From Flavobacteriaceae bacterium NBU2977 (GTDB lineage: Bacteria > Bacteroidota > Bacteroidia > Flavobacteriales > Flavobacteriaceae): a stretch of 64,000 bases of DNA. A program made the position numbers and the translations under genes. The stretch covers positions 124,001-188,000 of the forward strand of contig JAIOUW010000004.1 in NCBI GenBank assembly GCA_019931105.1, written 5' to 3'. Below, piece by piece: positions 1 through 7,793 of this stretch; position 1 is the first letter of the stretch; the number at the start of each line of letters is the position of its first letter. The notes under the pieces are model-generated. The model worked only from the letters and a program-made list of their open reading frames with translations, was not told where the DNA came from and ran no database searches.

Positions 1-78
1 GAGGCATTTGACAAAAAATTGGCTTTGAAGACCAAGCGCGACCATGATCGCCATCAGAATAATAAAAAGCTCAAATAG
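1..78 (+). CDS. Partial CDS, C-terminus of a MazG-like nucleotide pyrophosphohydrolase
   Basis: An open frame enters from the left edge and ends at TAG 76-78, giving 25 residues ending in RDHDRHQNNKKLK. From memory this tail (AFDKKL..KTKRDHDRHQNN) matches the C-terminus of small MazG-family nucleotide pyrophosphohydrolases of Bacteroidota, which hydrolyse NTPs to NMP and pyrophosphate. The catalytic helices lie outside the window, so the call rests on the tail and on its position before aroA. Confidence 0.55.
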   Translation, partial: EAFDKKLALKTKRDHDRHQNNKKLK

Positions 79-119
79 TACTATATTTGGGCTTTCTTTT
101 TAGACCTAAATAAATCACC

Positions 120-1352
120 TTGAAGTTACGCCTTACGGGTCCTCTTAACACCCTCTTAAAAACGGATATTCGAATAACGGGCTCGAAGAGCGAGACCAAT
201 AGGTCATTACTTTTACAGGGACTCTTCCCCAATATTTCCATTGAAAACCTTTCCAATTCTGATGATGCGCAGGTTATGCAAAAAGGCCTGAAGATCAAAA
301 ATGGACTCGTAGACATTCACCATGCCGGTACGGCAATGCGTTTTCTGACCGGTTATTTTGCATCGCAAGAAGGTATCGATGTAATCTTGACAGGTTCGCA
401 GCGAATGACTGAAAGGCCAATAAAGGTTTTGGTAGATGCACTTCGCGAACTAGGGGCCGATATCGACTATGAAAATGTTGAGGGTTACCCTCCCATTCGG
501 ATCAAGGGGAAAAAGCTGAGCAAGGGCAAGGTAAGCCTTCCGGCAGATATCAGCAGTCAATATATATCTTCATTACTGTTGATCGCCCCAAGTTTGCAAA
601 ACGGGTTGGAACTTGAATTAATTGGTAAAATAACTTCCGTACCCTATATCAAAATGACGTTGGGCCTATTGGAGCGTATAGGTGTCAGCACTTCGTTCGA
701 AGAAAATATGATCAGGGTATTTCCAAAAAGAGCCATCGAACCGACTGAATTGATAGTCGAATCCGATTGGAGTTCGGCATCCTATTTTTACAGTGTTATC
801 GCATTGGCCGAGGTCGGGTCCGAAATATCCCTTTCCGCTTATAAAAAGGATAGTTTGCAAGGAGATAGCGTGCTTGCCAATATATACGGTGATTTTGGTG
901 TATCTACAGAATACAGAGATCATTGTATCATCCTCAAAAAAGTCGCAAACTGTCAATTGCAAAAGGTCGATTACAGATTGGATAATGCCCCTGACATCGC
1001 ACAGACCATCGCCGTTACCTGTTTTGCTTTGGGAATAGGCTGCCACCTTACAGGACTTCACACACTCAAGATCAAAGAGACCGACCGTTTGGAGGCCATG
1101 AAAACCGAACTTCTAAAATTCGGTGCCGATATTTCGGTGAGCGATAAAGATCTTACGCTTAAGCCTTCAAAAATATGGTCAGACCATCAAATCGAAGTAG
1201 ATACATATAATGACCATAGAATGGCAATGGCTTTTGGTCCTTTGGCAATGAAGACCTCTTTTTATGTGAATAACGCAGAGGTGGTCTCAAAATCATACCC
1301 TGATTTTTGGAAAGACCTTGAAAAACTAAAGTTCGTGGTCCAAGAAGTCTAA
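120..1352 (+). CDS. aroA: 3-phosphoshikimate 1-carboxyvinyltransferase (EPSP synthase)
   Basis: Sixth step of the shikimate pathway: joins phosphoenolpyruvate to shikimate 3-phosphate in the cytoplasm. The 410-residue protein has the family motifs in order: GSKSETNR (residues 21-28, substrate-binding Lys/Ser/Arg), GTAMRFL (70-76, in place of the usual GNAGTAMR), a SSQYISSLLL stretch, the catalytic region DNAPDIAQT, LKIKETDRL and NDHRMAMA near the C-terminus. Length is normal for the family. The start is TTG at 120, which gives the expected MKLRLTGP opening; TTG starts recur in this window. A TATATTTG (-7-like) element lies at 82-89, with no clear upstream partner. Confidence 0.95.
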   Translation: MKLRLTGPLNTLLKTDIRITGSKSETNRSLLLQGLFPNISIENLSNSDDAQVMQKGLKIKNGLVDIHHAGTAMRFLTGYFASQEGIDVILTGSQRMTERPIKVLVDALRELGADIDYENVEGYPPIRIKGKKLSKGKVSLPADISSQYISSLLLIAPSLQNGLELELIGKITSVPYIKMTLGLLERIGVSTSFEENMIRVFPKRAIEPTELIVESDWSSASYFYSVIALAEVGSEISLSAYKKDSLQGDSVLANIYGDFGVSTEYRDHCIILKKVANCQLQKVDYRLDNAPDIAQTIAVTCFALGIGCHLTGLHTLKIKETDRLEAMKTELLKFGADISVSDKDLTLKPSKIWSDHQIEVDTYNDHRMAMAFGPLAMKTSFYVNNAEVVSKSYPDFWKDLEKLKFVVQEV

Positions 1353-1374
1353 AGTTATTTAATCAAGCTTTTAC

Positions 1375-1406
1375 TTGACATCGTCTGTTGCCGAATCGTA
1401 TATTTG
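1375..1406 (+). promoter_or_regulatory. Bacteroidota-type promoter for queA
   Basis: TTG at 1375-1377 and TATATTTG at 1399-1406, 21 bases apart, fit the Bacteroidota primary-sigma consensus (TTTG about 19-21 bases before TAnnTTTG). It sits in the 85-base gap after aroA and 31 bases before the queA start. Confidence 0.6.
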
Positions 1407-1437
1407 CAGCCGCAAAACACATAACGAATAGAACAGT

Positions 1438-2487
1438 ATGAAATTATCGCACTTTAGCTTTGAACTTCCTGATAATCTGTTGGCCGAGCGCCCTGCCGAA
1501 AATAGAGATGAATCCAAACTTATGGTAGTTCATCGGGAAACCGGTAAAATAGAGCACAGAATGTTCAAAGACCTTATCGATTACTTTGATGAAGGCGATG
1601 TAATGGTATTGAACAACACCAAGGTTTTTCCCGCTAGATTATATGGAAACAAAGAAAAGACCGGGGCAAGGATTGAAGTATTCTTACTTCGCGAGCTTAA
1701 CGAAGAGCAGCGGCTTTGGGATGTTTTGGTGGATCCCGCCAGAAAAATACGCATCGGAAACAAACTTTATTTTGGCGATGATGAGACTCTCGTGGCCGAG
1801 GTAATCGACAATACCACGTCAAGAGGTCGAACCCTGAGGTTTTTGTACGATGGTTCTTATACCGATTTCAGAAGAAAGTTGAAGGAACTGGGCGAAACCC
1901 CATTGCCCAAGTATATAAAACGCGATGTTGAACCTGAAGACGAGGAACGTTATCAAACCATTTATGCAAAGCACGAAGGGGCGGTAGCGGCTCCCACGGC
2001 AGGGCTTCATTTTTCCAAACATCTATTAAAGAGGCTTGAAATCAAGGGGATTGATTTTGCAGAACTGACGCTTCACGTAGGTTTAGGAACTTTCAATCCT
2101 GTTGAGGTCGAAGACCTGTCAAAGCATAAAATGGATAGCGAAGAGTTGATCATTGATGAAAGGGCGACCGAAGTCGTAAACGCGGCAAAGCGCAACAAGC
2201 GTAAAATATGTGCTGTAGGCACCACGGCCATGCGAGGCCTTGAAAGTGCCGTATCTTCAGATCAAATGCTGAATACTTTTAATGGTTGGACGAACAAATT
2301 CGTTTTTCCACCGCATGATTTTAGCATTGCGAACGCTATGGTCACCAACTTTCATCTCCCCAAATCCACTTTGTTGATGATGGTATCCGCATTTATGGGC
2401 CACGACTTAATGAAAAAAAGTTATAAGGAAGCAATTCTTGAGGGGTATAGGTTTTATTCTTATGGTGATGCCATGTTGATAATCTAA
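1438..2487 (+). CDS. queA: S-adenosylmethionine:tRNA ribosyltransferase-isomerase QueA
   Basis: Transfers the ribosyl part of AdoMet to 7-aminomethyl-7-deazaguanine at tRNA position 34, forming epoxyqueuosine. The 349 residues have the family's usual length. Diagnostic stretches are [17 protein letters not shown] at the N-terminus, [40 protein letters not shown] and [15 protein letters not shown]. The ATG at 1438 is preceded by its own promoter. A hairpin with a T-run follows the stop, so it appears to be a single-gene unit. Confidence 0.96.
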   Translation: MKLSHFSFELPDNLLAERPAENRDESKLMVVHRETGKIEHRMFKDLIDYFDEGDVMVLNNTKVFPARLYGNKEKTGARIEVFLLRELNEEQRLWDVLVDPARKIRIGNKLYFGDDETLVAEVIDNTTSRGRTLRFLYDGSYTDFRRKLKELGETPLPKYIKRDVEPEDEERYQTIYAKHEGAVAAPTAGLHFSKHLLKRLEIKGIDFAELTLHVGLGTFNPVEVEDLSKHKMDSEELIIDERATEVVNAAKRNKRKICAVGTTAMRGLESAVSSDQMLNTFNGWTNKFVFPPHDFSIANAMVTNFHLPKSTLLMMVSAFMGHDLMKKSYKEAILEGYRFYSYGDAMLII

Positions 2488-2541
2488 TAGAAAAATTGTT
2501 TTCGTTCAAAGAAGACGGAAATATGTTGCTATAAATAAGCT

Positions 2542-2580
2542 AATCCCTCTTTTGCCGACGCCGGTATAGAGGGATTTTTA
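2542..2580 (+). terminator. Rho-independent terminator after queA
   Basis: AATCCCTCT (2542-2550) pairs with AGAGGGATT (2568-2576) around a 17-base loop and is followed by a T-rich run. It ends only about ten bases before the rlmN start, so it lies in the rlmN leader as well. Confidence 0.7.
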
Positions 2581-2588
2581 TTTTCACC

Positions 2589-3632
2589 ATGGAAGAAACC
2601 AAAAAGAAAGATGTCAGGGCCTTGACCCGTGAGCAACTGTGCAATTTTTTTGTGTCGCAAGGCGATAAGCCTTTTCGTGGCGATCAGGTCTATGAATGGC
2701 TTTGGCAAAAAAGCGCCCATTCTTTCGAGGTTATGACGAACCTTTCGAAAGCGACCCGAGAAATGCTCGAAACCAATTTTGTCATCAACCATATCAAGGT
2801 CGACCAAATGCAGCGGAGCCAAGATGGTACCATCAAGAATGCCGTGCGTCTTCACGATGACCTTGTTGTCGAGTCGGTATTGATTCCAACGAAAACGCGC
2901 ACCACCGCATGTGTGTCTAGCCAGGTGGGTTGCAGCCTCGACTGTCGATTCTGCGCGACGGCCCGTTTGAAACGAATGCGCAACTTGAATCCCGATGAAA
3001 TTTATGACCAAGTAGTGGCCATTGATAATGAAAGTCGCCTGTATTTTGAACGCCCACTGAGCAATATTGTTTTTATGGGCATGGGCGAACCTTTGATGAA
3101 CTATAACAATGTCTTAAAGGCTATAGAAAGGATTACCTCTTCCGATGGTCTGGGAATGTCGCCGAAACGTATAACGGTTTCAACATCAGGGGTGCCCAAG
3201 ATGATAAGAAAAATGGCCGATGACGGGGTCAAGTTTAAGTTGGCGGTATCATTGCACTCGGCGATCGATGAGGTTAGAACCTCGATAATGCCTTTCAATG
3301 CAACTTTTACACTTTCCGATTTACGCGAGGCCCTGCAATATTGGTACCAAAAGACCAAAAGTAGGATCACCTATGAGTATGTTGTATGGGATGGTATCAA
3401 CGATACTCCAAAAGATGCCGATGCCTTGGTAGAATTCTGTCGATTCGCGCCCTCTAAAGTAAACCTTATTGAATATAATCCTATCGATGAGGGCACTTTC
3501 AAACAGGCCTCGAACAAGGCCATAGAAATGTATGTTGAAAAGCTTGAACGTAATGGAATCGTAGTTACGGTGCGCCGTTCGAGAGGTAAGGATATCGATG
3601 CCGCCTGCGGGCAATTGGCCAACAAATCATAA
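2589..3632 (+). CDS. rlmN: Dual-specificity 23S rRNA/tRNA adenine C2-methyltransferase RlmN
   Basis: Radical-SAM enzyme that methylates C2 of A2503 in 23S rRNA and A37 of some tRNAs. Seen: the C-x3-C-x2-C iron-sulfur motif in GCSLDCRFCATA, the SAM-binding MGMGEPL, RITVSTSGVP, the basic RRSRGKDIDAACGQLA end that carries the second catalytic cysteine, and FRGDQVYEWLWQK in the N-terminal domain. The 347 residues and ATG start are typical. The queA terminator hairpin lies just upstream. Confidence 0.97.
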   Translation: MEETKKKDVRALTREQLCNFFVSQGDKPFRGDQVYEWLWQKSAHSFEVMTNLSKATREMLETNFVINHIKVDQMQRSQDGTIKNAVRLHDDLVVESVLIPTKTRTTACVSSQVGCSLDCRFCATARLKRMRNLNPDEIYDQVVAIDNESRLYFERPLSNIVFMGMGEPLMNYNNVLKAIERITSSDGLGMSPKRITVSTSGVPKMIRKMADDGVKFKLAVSLHSAIDEVRTSIMPFNATFTLSDLREALQYWYQKTKSRITYEYVVWDGINDTPKDADALVEFCRFAPSKVNLIEYNPIDEGTFKQASNKAIEMYVEKLERNGIVVTVRRSRGKDIDAACGQLANKS

Positions 3633-3852
3633 TTGAATATGAACACATTCGTTTTTCTCAATTTATTCGGTAAAACTCAGGCCGGTTCGTTGATAACTGT
3701 ACCCGAAACCCAATAAATTTCCTCTTTGGGCCTGAACTTGATCTTTAGGCATTGATGCATATCGATTACTGCATGCTAAGTACGGTTTACTCTTTCATTT
3801 TCGCTATTTTTATGGCTTAACACTGGCCTACCCGATAAATCATAAGAATCCT

Positions 3853-4830
3853 TTGAAAATAGTATCCCAAATTAAGGAGCCTGTTAACGAGGAGATGGAA
3901 CTTTTCGAGAAGAAATTCCATCAGTCCATGGCCTCGAACGTCGCTTTGCTGAATCGTATTACATACTATATCGTAAATCGTAAGGGCAAACAGATGCGGC
4001 CCATGTTCGTTTTTCTGACCGCCAAGCTGATAAACAATGGTCTGGTGAACGAGCGTACCTATCGAGGGGCTTCGGTAATCGAACTTATCCATACCGCAAG
4101 TTTGGTTCACGACGATGTAGTGGACGATAGCAATAAACGAAGAGGTTTTTTCTCGATAAATGCCCTTTGGAAAAATAAGATTGCCGTTTTGGTCGGTGAT
4201 TTTTTGTTGGCCAGGGGTATGCTGCTGTCCGTTGATAATGACGATTTTGATCTATTGAAGATCATTTCGGTGGCCATGCGCGAAATTAGCGAAGGTGAAC
4301 TACTGCAAATCGAAAAAGCGCGCCGATTGGACATTACCGAAGAAGTATATTATGAGATTATACGTCAAAAGACCGCCACATTGATCGCCGCTTGCTGCAG
4401 CTTAGGGGCCTGTTCGGTAAAACCGGGTTCGCCCGAGGTAGAGACTTTTCGAAAATTTGGCGAACTATGCGGAATGGCCTTTCAAATAAAGGACGATCTT
4501 TTCGATTATGGCGGGTATAAAATCGGAAAGCCTACCGGAATTGACATTAAAGAGCAAAAAATGACACTTCCCTTGATTTACGTGCTGAACAATTGTAGCG
4601 ATAAAGACAAAAAATGGCTTATCAATTCAGTAAAAAATCATAATAAGGATAAAAAGAGGGTAAAAGAGGTCATCGCTTTCGTAAAACAAAACGGTGGTCT
4701 CGAATATGCCGTTCAGAAAATGCTCGCTTTTAAAGAAAAGGCCTTGGCTTTGCTGGAAGCCTACCCCGAATCTGATTATAAGAGCGCACTTCAATTGATG
4801 GTCAACTATGTCGTTGACAGAAAAAAATAA
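3853..4830 (+). CDS. All-trans polyprenyl diphosphate synthase
   Basis: Chain-elongating prenyltransferase condensing isopentenyl diphosphate onto allylic primers; in this group it probably makes the octa/heptaprenyl tail of menaquinone. Seen: first aspartate-rich motif HDDVVDD (residues 86-92) followed by RRG, GKQMRP near residue 45 for IPP binding, and the second aspartate-rich motif KDDLFDY. The start is TTG at 3853 (MKIVSQIKEP). The 220-base gap upstream holds no recognised signal. Chain length cannot be read from sequence with confidence. Confidence 0.92.
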   Translation: MKIVSQIKEPVNEEMELFEKKFHQSMASNVALLNRITYYIVNRKGKQMRPMFVFLTAKLINNGLVNERTYRGASVIELIHTASLVHDDVVDDSNKRRGFFSINALWKNKIAVLVGDFLLARGMLLSVDNDDFDLLKIISVAMREISEGELLQIEKARRLDITEEVYYEIIRQKTATLIAACCSLGACSVKPGSPEVETFRKFGELCGMAFQIKDDLFDYGGYKIGKPTGIDIKEQKMTLPLIYVLNNCSDKDKKWLINSVKNHNKDKKRVKEVIAFVKQNGGLEYAVQKMLAFKEKALALLEAYPESDYKSALQLMVNYVVDRKK

Positions 4831-4936
4831 GTAAATTACTGAAAATCAAAAATTTATATTTTTTTCAAAAAAAATGTTGCTAAAAAGGCAACGTTTTTGA
4901 CTAGCACTCCGTCTAGACAAATAGAAGCTTTTAAAA

Positions 4937-5500
4937 TTGAAGATCATTCCTTTTTATACAAGTGAAAGACAGCTTATCAAAAGGTCGGCAGAAGGTGACC
5001 CAGGGGCCCAAAGACGACTTTATGAGAACCATGCGCCTAAAATGTTGGGCGTTTGCCGCCGATATATCAAAGATGTCCATTTTGCCGAGGACGTAATGGT
5101 CAACGGTTTCGTAAAGGTATTTCGACATTTGAACACATTTAAGTTCGAAGGTAGTTTTGAGGGATGGATTAGAAGGATAATGATAAGGGAGAGTATCTCC
5201 TTTTTGAGAAAACGGCAGTTCGTTGTTTATGATGATGAGGTGTATGAGCGTAATGAAACGTATGAAGTGCCATTGTCGAATGATATGGACGTGGAGCATA
5301 TTCAAGAGTTGATAGACCGATTGCCCGAAGGTTATAGATTGGTCTTCGTACTCTATGCCATAGAAGGTTATAAGCATTGTGAAATCGCCAAAATATTGAA
5401 GATTTCCGAAAGTACATCGAGGTCGCAATTGTTCAAGGCAAGAAAACTGTTGCAGTCGCGGTTAAAACAACAAAATATCATAGGTTATGGAAACCAATAA
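4937..5500 (+). CDS. ECF-type RNA polymerase sigma factor
   Basis: A 187-residue two-domain sigma-70 factor. Region 2 spans about residues 10-90 (LIKRSAEGDPGAQRRLYENH, FAEDVMVNGFVKVFRHL, FEGWIRRIMIRESIS) and region 4 about 125-178 (LPEGYRLVFVLYAIEGYKHCEIAKIL followed by SESTSRSQLFKARKLL). The start is TTG at 4937. Its 3' end overlaps the next gene by 14 bases; that gene encodes a one-pass membrane protein, so a sigma/anti-sigma pair is likely. The stimulus and regulon are unknown. Confidence 0.9.
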   Translation: MKIIPFYTSERQLIKRSAEGDPGAQRRLYENHAPKMLGVCRRYIKDVHFAEDVMVNGFVKVFRHLNTFKFEGSFEGWIRRIMIRESISFLRKRQFVVYDDEVYERNETYEVPLSNDMDVEHIQELIDRLPEGYRLVFVLYAIEGYKHCEIAKILKISESTSRSQLFKARKLLQSRLKQQNIIGYGNQ

Positions 5501-6233
5501 GTTCGAAGAGCATATCGCCAAAAAAATGAACGAACGGGAAATTCAACCTTCGCCCGCTGCTTGGGAAAAAATTAGCGGGCAATTGGAAACATCGCGAACC
5601 CCGAAAAGAAAGAGCTATTTGTGGTATTCCGTTGCTGCGGGTTTTATCGGATTACTGATTATATCCGCTTTGTTTTATAATGAAAATGATGCACTAGGTA
5701 CGCCTGAAACCGTCAATGGCACAAAAGCTAAAGAAAAAAATAACATTGAAAAAGTGACTCCTATAATTATCGATACCAATAAGACGGAAATAGTTTTGGA
5801 GGATGGAACTGATGATATTTCCGACGATGAATATGTCGAGTCCCATAAGATGGTTGATTTTGGTTTGACAGAAAACGAGAACGCTTCAATTACAAGCGCG
5901 CGGAAAGAAATATTGTCCAATAAGAATATTGAAGAAACAATGATTCCCGATACTGTGGTCGAGGCCAAAATAACGGAGTTGTTGGCGCAGGTCGAGGCAA
6001 TTGAAGAAACGGGTCCGTTGCTGACCGATACCGAAGTTGATTCTCTTTTGCGAAAAGCACAACAAGAAATAATGTTGGAAAAACTTATGGGTAATGGTGC
6101 TTCGGTAGATGCCATGGCCTTGTTGAACGAGGTGGAGGAAGAACTTGATCAGTCGTTTCGAGATCAAATTTTGGAAAAGTTAAAATCAGGATTTCTAAAG
6201 GTCAGAACTGCAGTAGCCGACCGTAATAATTAA
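5487..6233 (+). CDS. Probable membrane anti-sigma factor partner
   Basis: 248 residues. The N-terminal 45 residues are cytoplasmic-like (FEEHIAKKMNEREIQPSPAAWEKI), resembling the short sigma-binding segment of flavobacterial anti-sigma-like proteins. One membrane helix follows (about 47-63, LWYSVAAGFIGLLIISALF), then a long acidic periplasmic-type domain rich in Glu/Asp/Val with heptad-like stretches near the C-terminus. Overlap with the upstream sigma gene implies translational coupling. No HxxxCxxC zinc anti-sigma motif is present, so the role comes from context and topology. Confidence 0.65.
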   Translation: METNKFEEHIAKKMNEREIQPSPAAWEKISGQLETSRTPKRKSYLWYSVAAGFIGLLIISALFYNENDALGTPETVNGTKAKEKNNIEKVTPIIIDTNKTEIVLEDGTDDISDDEYVESHKMVDFGLTENENASITSARKEILSNKNIEETMIPDTVVEAKITELLAQVEAIEETGPLLTDTEVDSLLRKAQQEIMLEKLMGNGASVDAMALLNEVEEELDQSFRDQILEKLKSGFLKVRTAVADRNN

Positions 6234-6262
6234 TCGATCATTCATCAATCAGGCTTCTATTC

Positions 6263-6284
6263 GCCTCCCCGTTGGTGGGGAGGC
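6263..6284. repeat. Palindromic intergenic hairpin (REP-like)
   Basis: GCCTCCCC (6263-6270), a six-base loop, then GGGGAGGC (6277-6284), followed by CGGGCAGAGG. The sequence is much more GC-rich than its surroundings and lies between the anti-sigma-like gene and the outer-membrane protein gene. No T-run follows on the plus strand, so a dispersed palindrome fits better than a terminator. Confidence 0.5.
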
Positions 6285-6314
6285 CGGGCAGAGGCTTATC
6301 AAAATCTAAAAATC

Positions 6315-7382
6315 ATGAGTAGAATCATCATTTACCTTGTACTAGTATTATCCTTGTTTACCGTTCAGAATGCCCTGGGCCAAGAATGGTATAGGGAAAG
6401 AGTGGAGCAATTGAGAACCCAAAAGACCAAAATAACCGAGCAGGAAAAAGAGGCGCTTAAGTCTGAGGTCAATGATATCAACGATCGTTTGGAAGAGGGT
6501 CTGATCAATAATGAGGAAGCTATTGAACTAAAAGAAGCTGCGGCAAAAAAAAGAGCGCTCAATATTGAAAACCGAATTGCCATTATCGATAACAAAATAG
6601 CTTTGCTAGAGCGAAATGAAGGTGCCGTTTTAAAAAGCGAAAACGAGTTTTCGATTACCGATGACGATGGCGGTATAACCATACGGTGGGGCGACGAAGA
6701 GCCTTGGACGATTTTCAAACATAGAAATAGACCATTGAAATACGATCGGCGTACAAATTCGGATTTTGTTTTCGCCATAGGTCTGAACAACGCACTGATC
6801 GATGGGCAATCACTGGAAGATTCACCCTATAAAATAGGCGGTAGCCGCTTTGCTGAGTTGGGTTGGCAGTGGCGGACAAGGGTTTTCAAGAATTCGAATT
6901 TTTTACGGTTCAATTATGGGTTTTCGTTTCAGTTCAATGGCCTTAAGCCAAATGATAACCAATATTTTGTGGCCGATGATGGTCAGGTGCGTCTTGAACA
7001 ATTTGAATATGACCTGAAGAAGTCAAAGTTGCGGATGGACAATCTTGTTTTTCCTGCGCATTTTGAATTTGGACCATCAAAATTTCGGAAAACCGAGAAA
7101 ACCATCCGATATTCATTACGCAATCAATTCAGAATTGGATTAGGCGGATACGGCGGATTCAATCTGGGCACAAGGCAAAAACTGAAATATGAAAGAAATG
7201 GCGAAAGGGTCAAGGACAAATTAAAGCGGGGTTACGATACTACTAATTTTGTATACGGTTTAAGTGGCTACATTGGGTTTGATGGAGTACTGTTGTATGC
7301 CAAGTACGATCTGAACCCGATATTTAAAAATGCCGAAGTGGAACAACATAATATTTCATTGGGCCTGAGGTTTGACATATAG
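6315..7382 (+). CDS. Outer-membrane beta-barrel protein with N-terminal coiled coil
   Basis: 355 residues with a signal peptide (SRIIIYLVLVLSLFTVQNAL, cleavage near residue 22). A charged heptad-rich coiled coil covers about residues 25-100 (LRTQKTKITEQEKEALKSEV and on). The C-terminal two thirds alternates aromatic and polar residues and ends in HNISLGLRFDI, typical of a barrel with a terminal aromatic strand. It follows a sigma/anti-sigma pair on the same strand, and sigma, anti-sigma and OMP triplets are common in flavobacteria; it may be the envelope target or sensor of that pair. The exact function is unknown. Confidence 0.7.
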   Translation: MSRIIIYLVLVLSLFTVQNALGQEWYRERVEQLRTQKTKITEQEKEALKSEVNDINDRLEEGLINNEEAIELKEAAAKKRALNIENRIAIIDNKIALLERNEGAVLKSENEFSITDDDGGITIRWGDEEPWTIFKHRNRPLKYDRRTNSDFVFAIGLNNALIDGQSLEDSPYKIGGSRFAELGWQWRTRVFKNSNFLRFNYGFSFQFNGLKPNDNQYFVADDGQVRLEQFEYDLKKSKLRMDNLVFPAHFEFGPSKFRKTEKTIRYSLRNQFRIGLGGYGGFNLGTRQKLKYERNGERVKDKLKRGYDTTNFVYGLSGYIGFDGVLLYAKYDLNPIFKNAEVEQHNISLGLRFDI

Positions 7383-7459
7383 CCCTATCGCGTTTGTTGC
7401 TGTGATGCGCATGAAATCTTTTAAGCATTAAGTGGTAGGTGAAATTCTGAAGAAATACA

Positions 7460-7702
7460 TTAGTTCGATATGGCAGCTTGCATGGCATCGCTGAACTCCT
7501 CCTCATAGAAGACCTTCTTGCAATGTGAGCATTCTGCCATTCGGCTCGATGAGATTTTGAACAGTTTGATCCAGAATAAATGAAACCAGTTGCTAGTTTT
7601 GTAGAGGGTCATGGTTGCCCGTTGTTCGCAATAAGGACATGCAACTTCCGGAAGCGAATGGAATTGCGTTTTGCCGGGCCGGGTGCCAAAAAAGAGAATC
7701 AA
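7460..7702 (-). CDS. Small zinc-ribbon protein
   Basis: 80 residues with two CxxC pairs, CPYC near residue 22 and CSHC near residue 58, a clear zinc-ribbon arrangement. The opening MILFFGTRPGKT and the segment NWFHLFWIKLF are what I recall from a conserved family of small zinc-ribbon proteins in Flavobacteriaceae. The gene diverges from dnaG. Biological role unknown. Confidence 0.75.
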   Translation of the reverse strand: MILFFGTRPGKTQFHSLPEVACPYCEQRATMTLYKTSNWFHLFWIKLFKISSSRMAECSHCKKVFYEEEFSDAMQAAISN

Positions 7703-7793
7703 AATATTGGATTTTAGAATTCAATCTACATAATTTTCTTTTCCCAAGCGCAACTATTTCGCTACATTTATCCGTTACAAGATCAAGAAGCCA

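Noticed and set aside
3633-3852. Possible small RNA or peptide gene between rlmN and the polyprenyl synthetase
   Set aside because: Only a 25-codon ORF and no hairpin or promoter of convincing quality.
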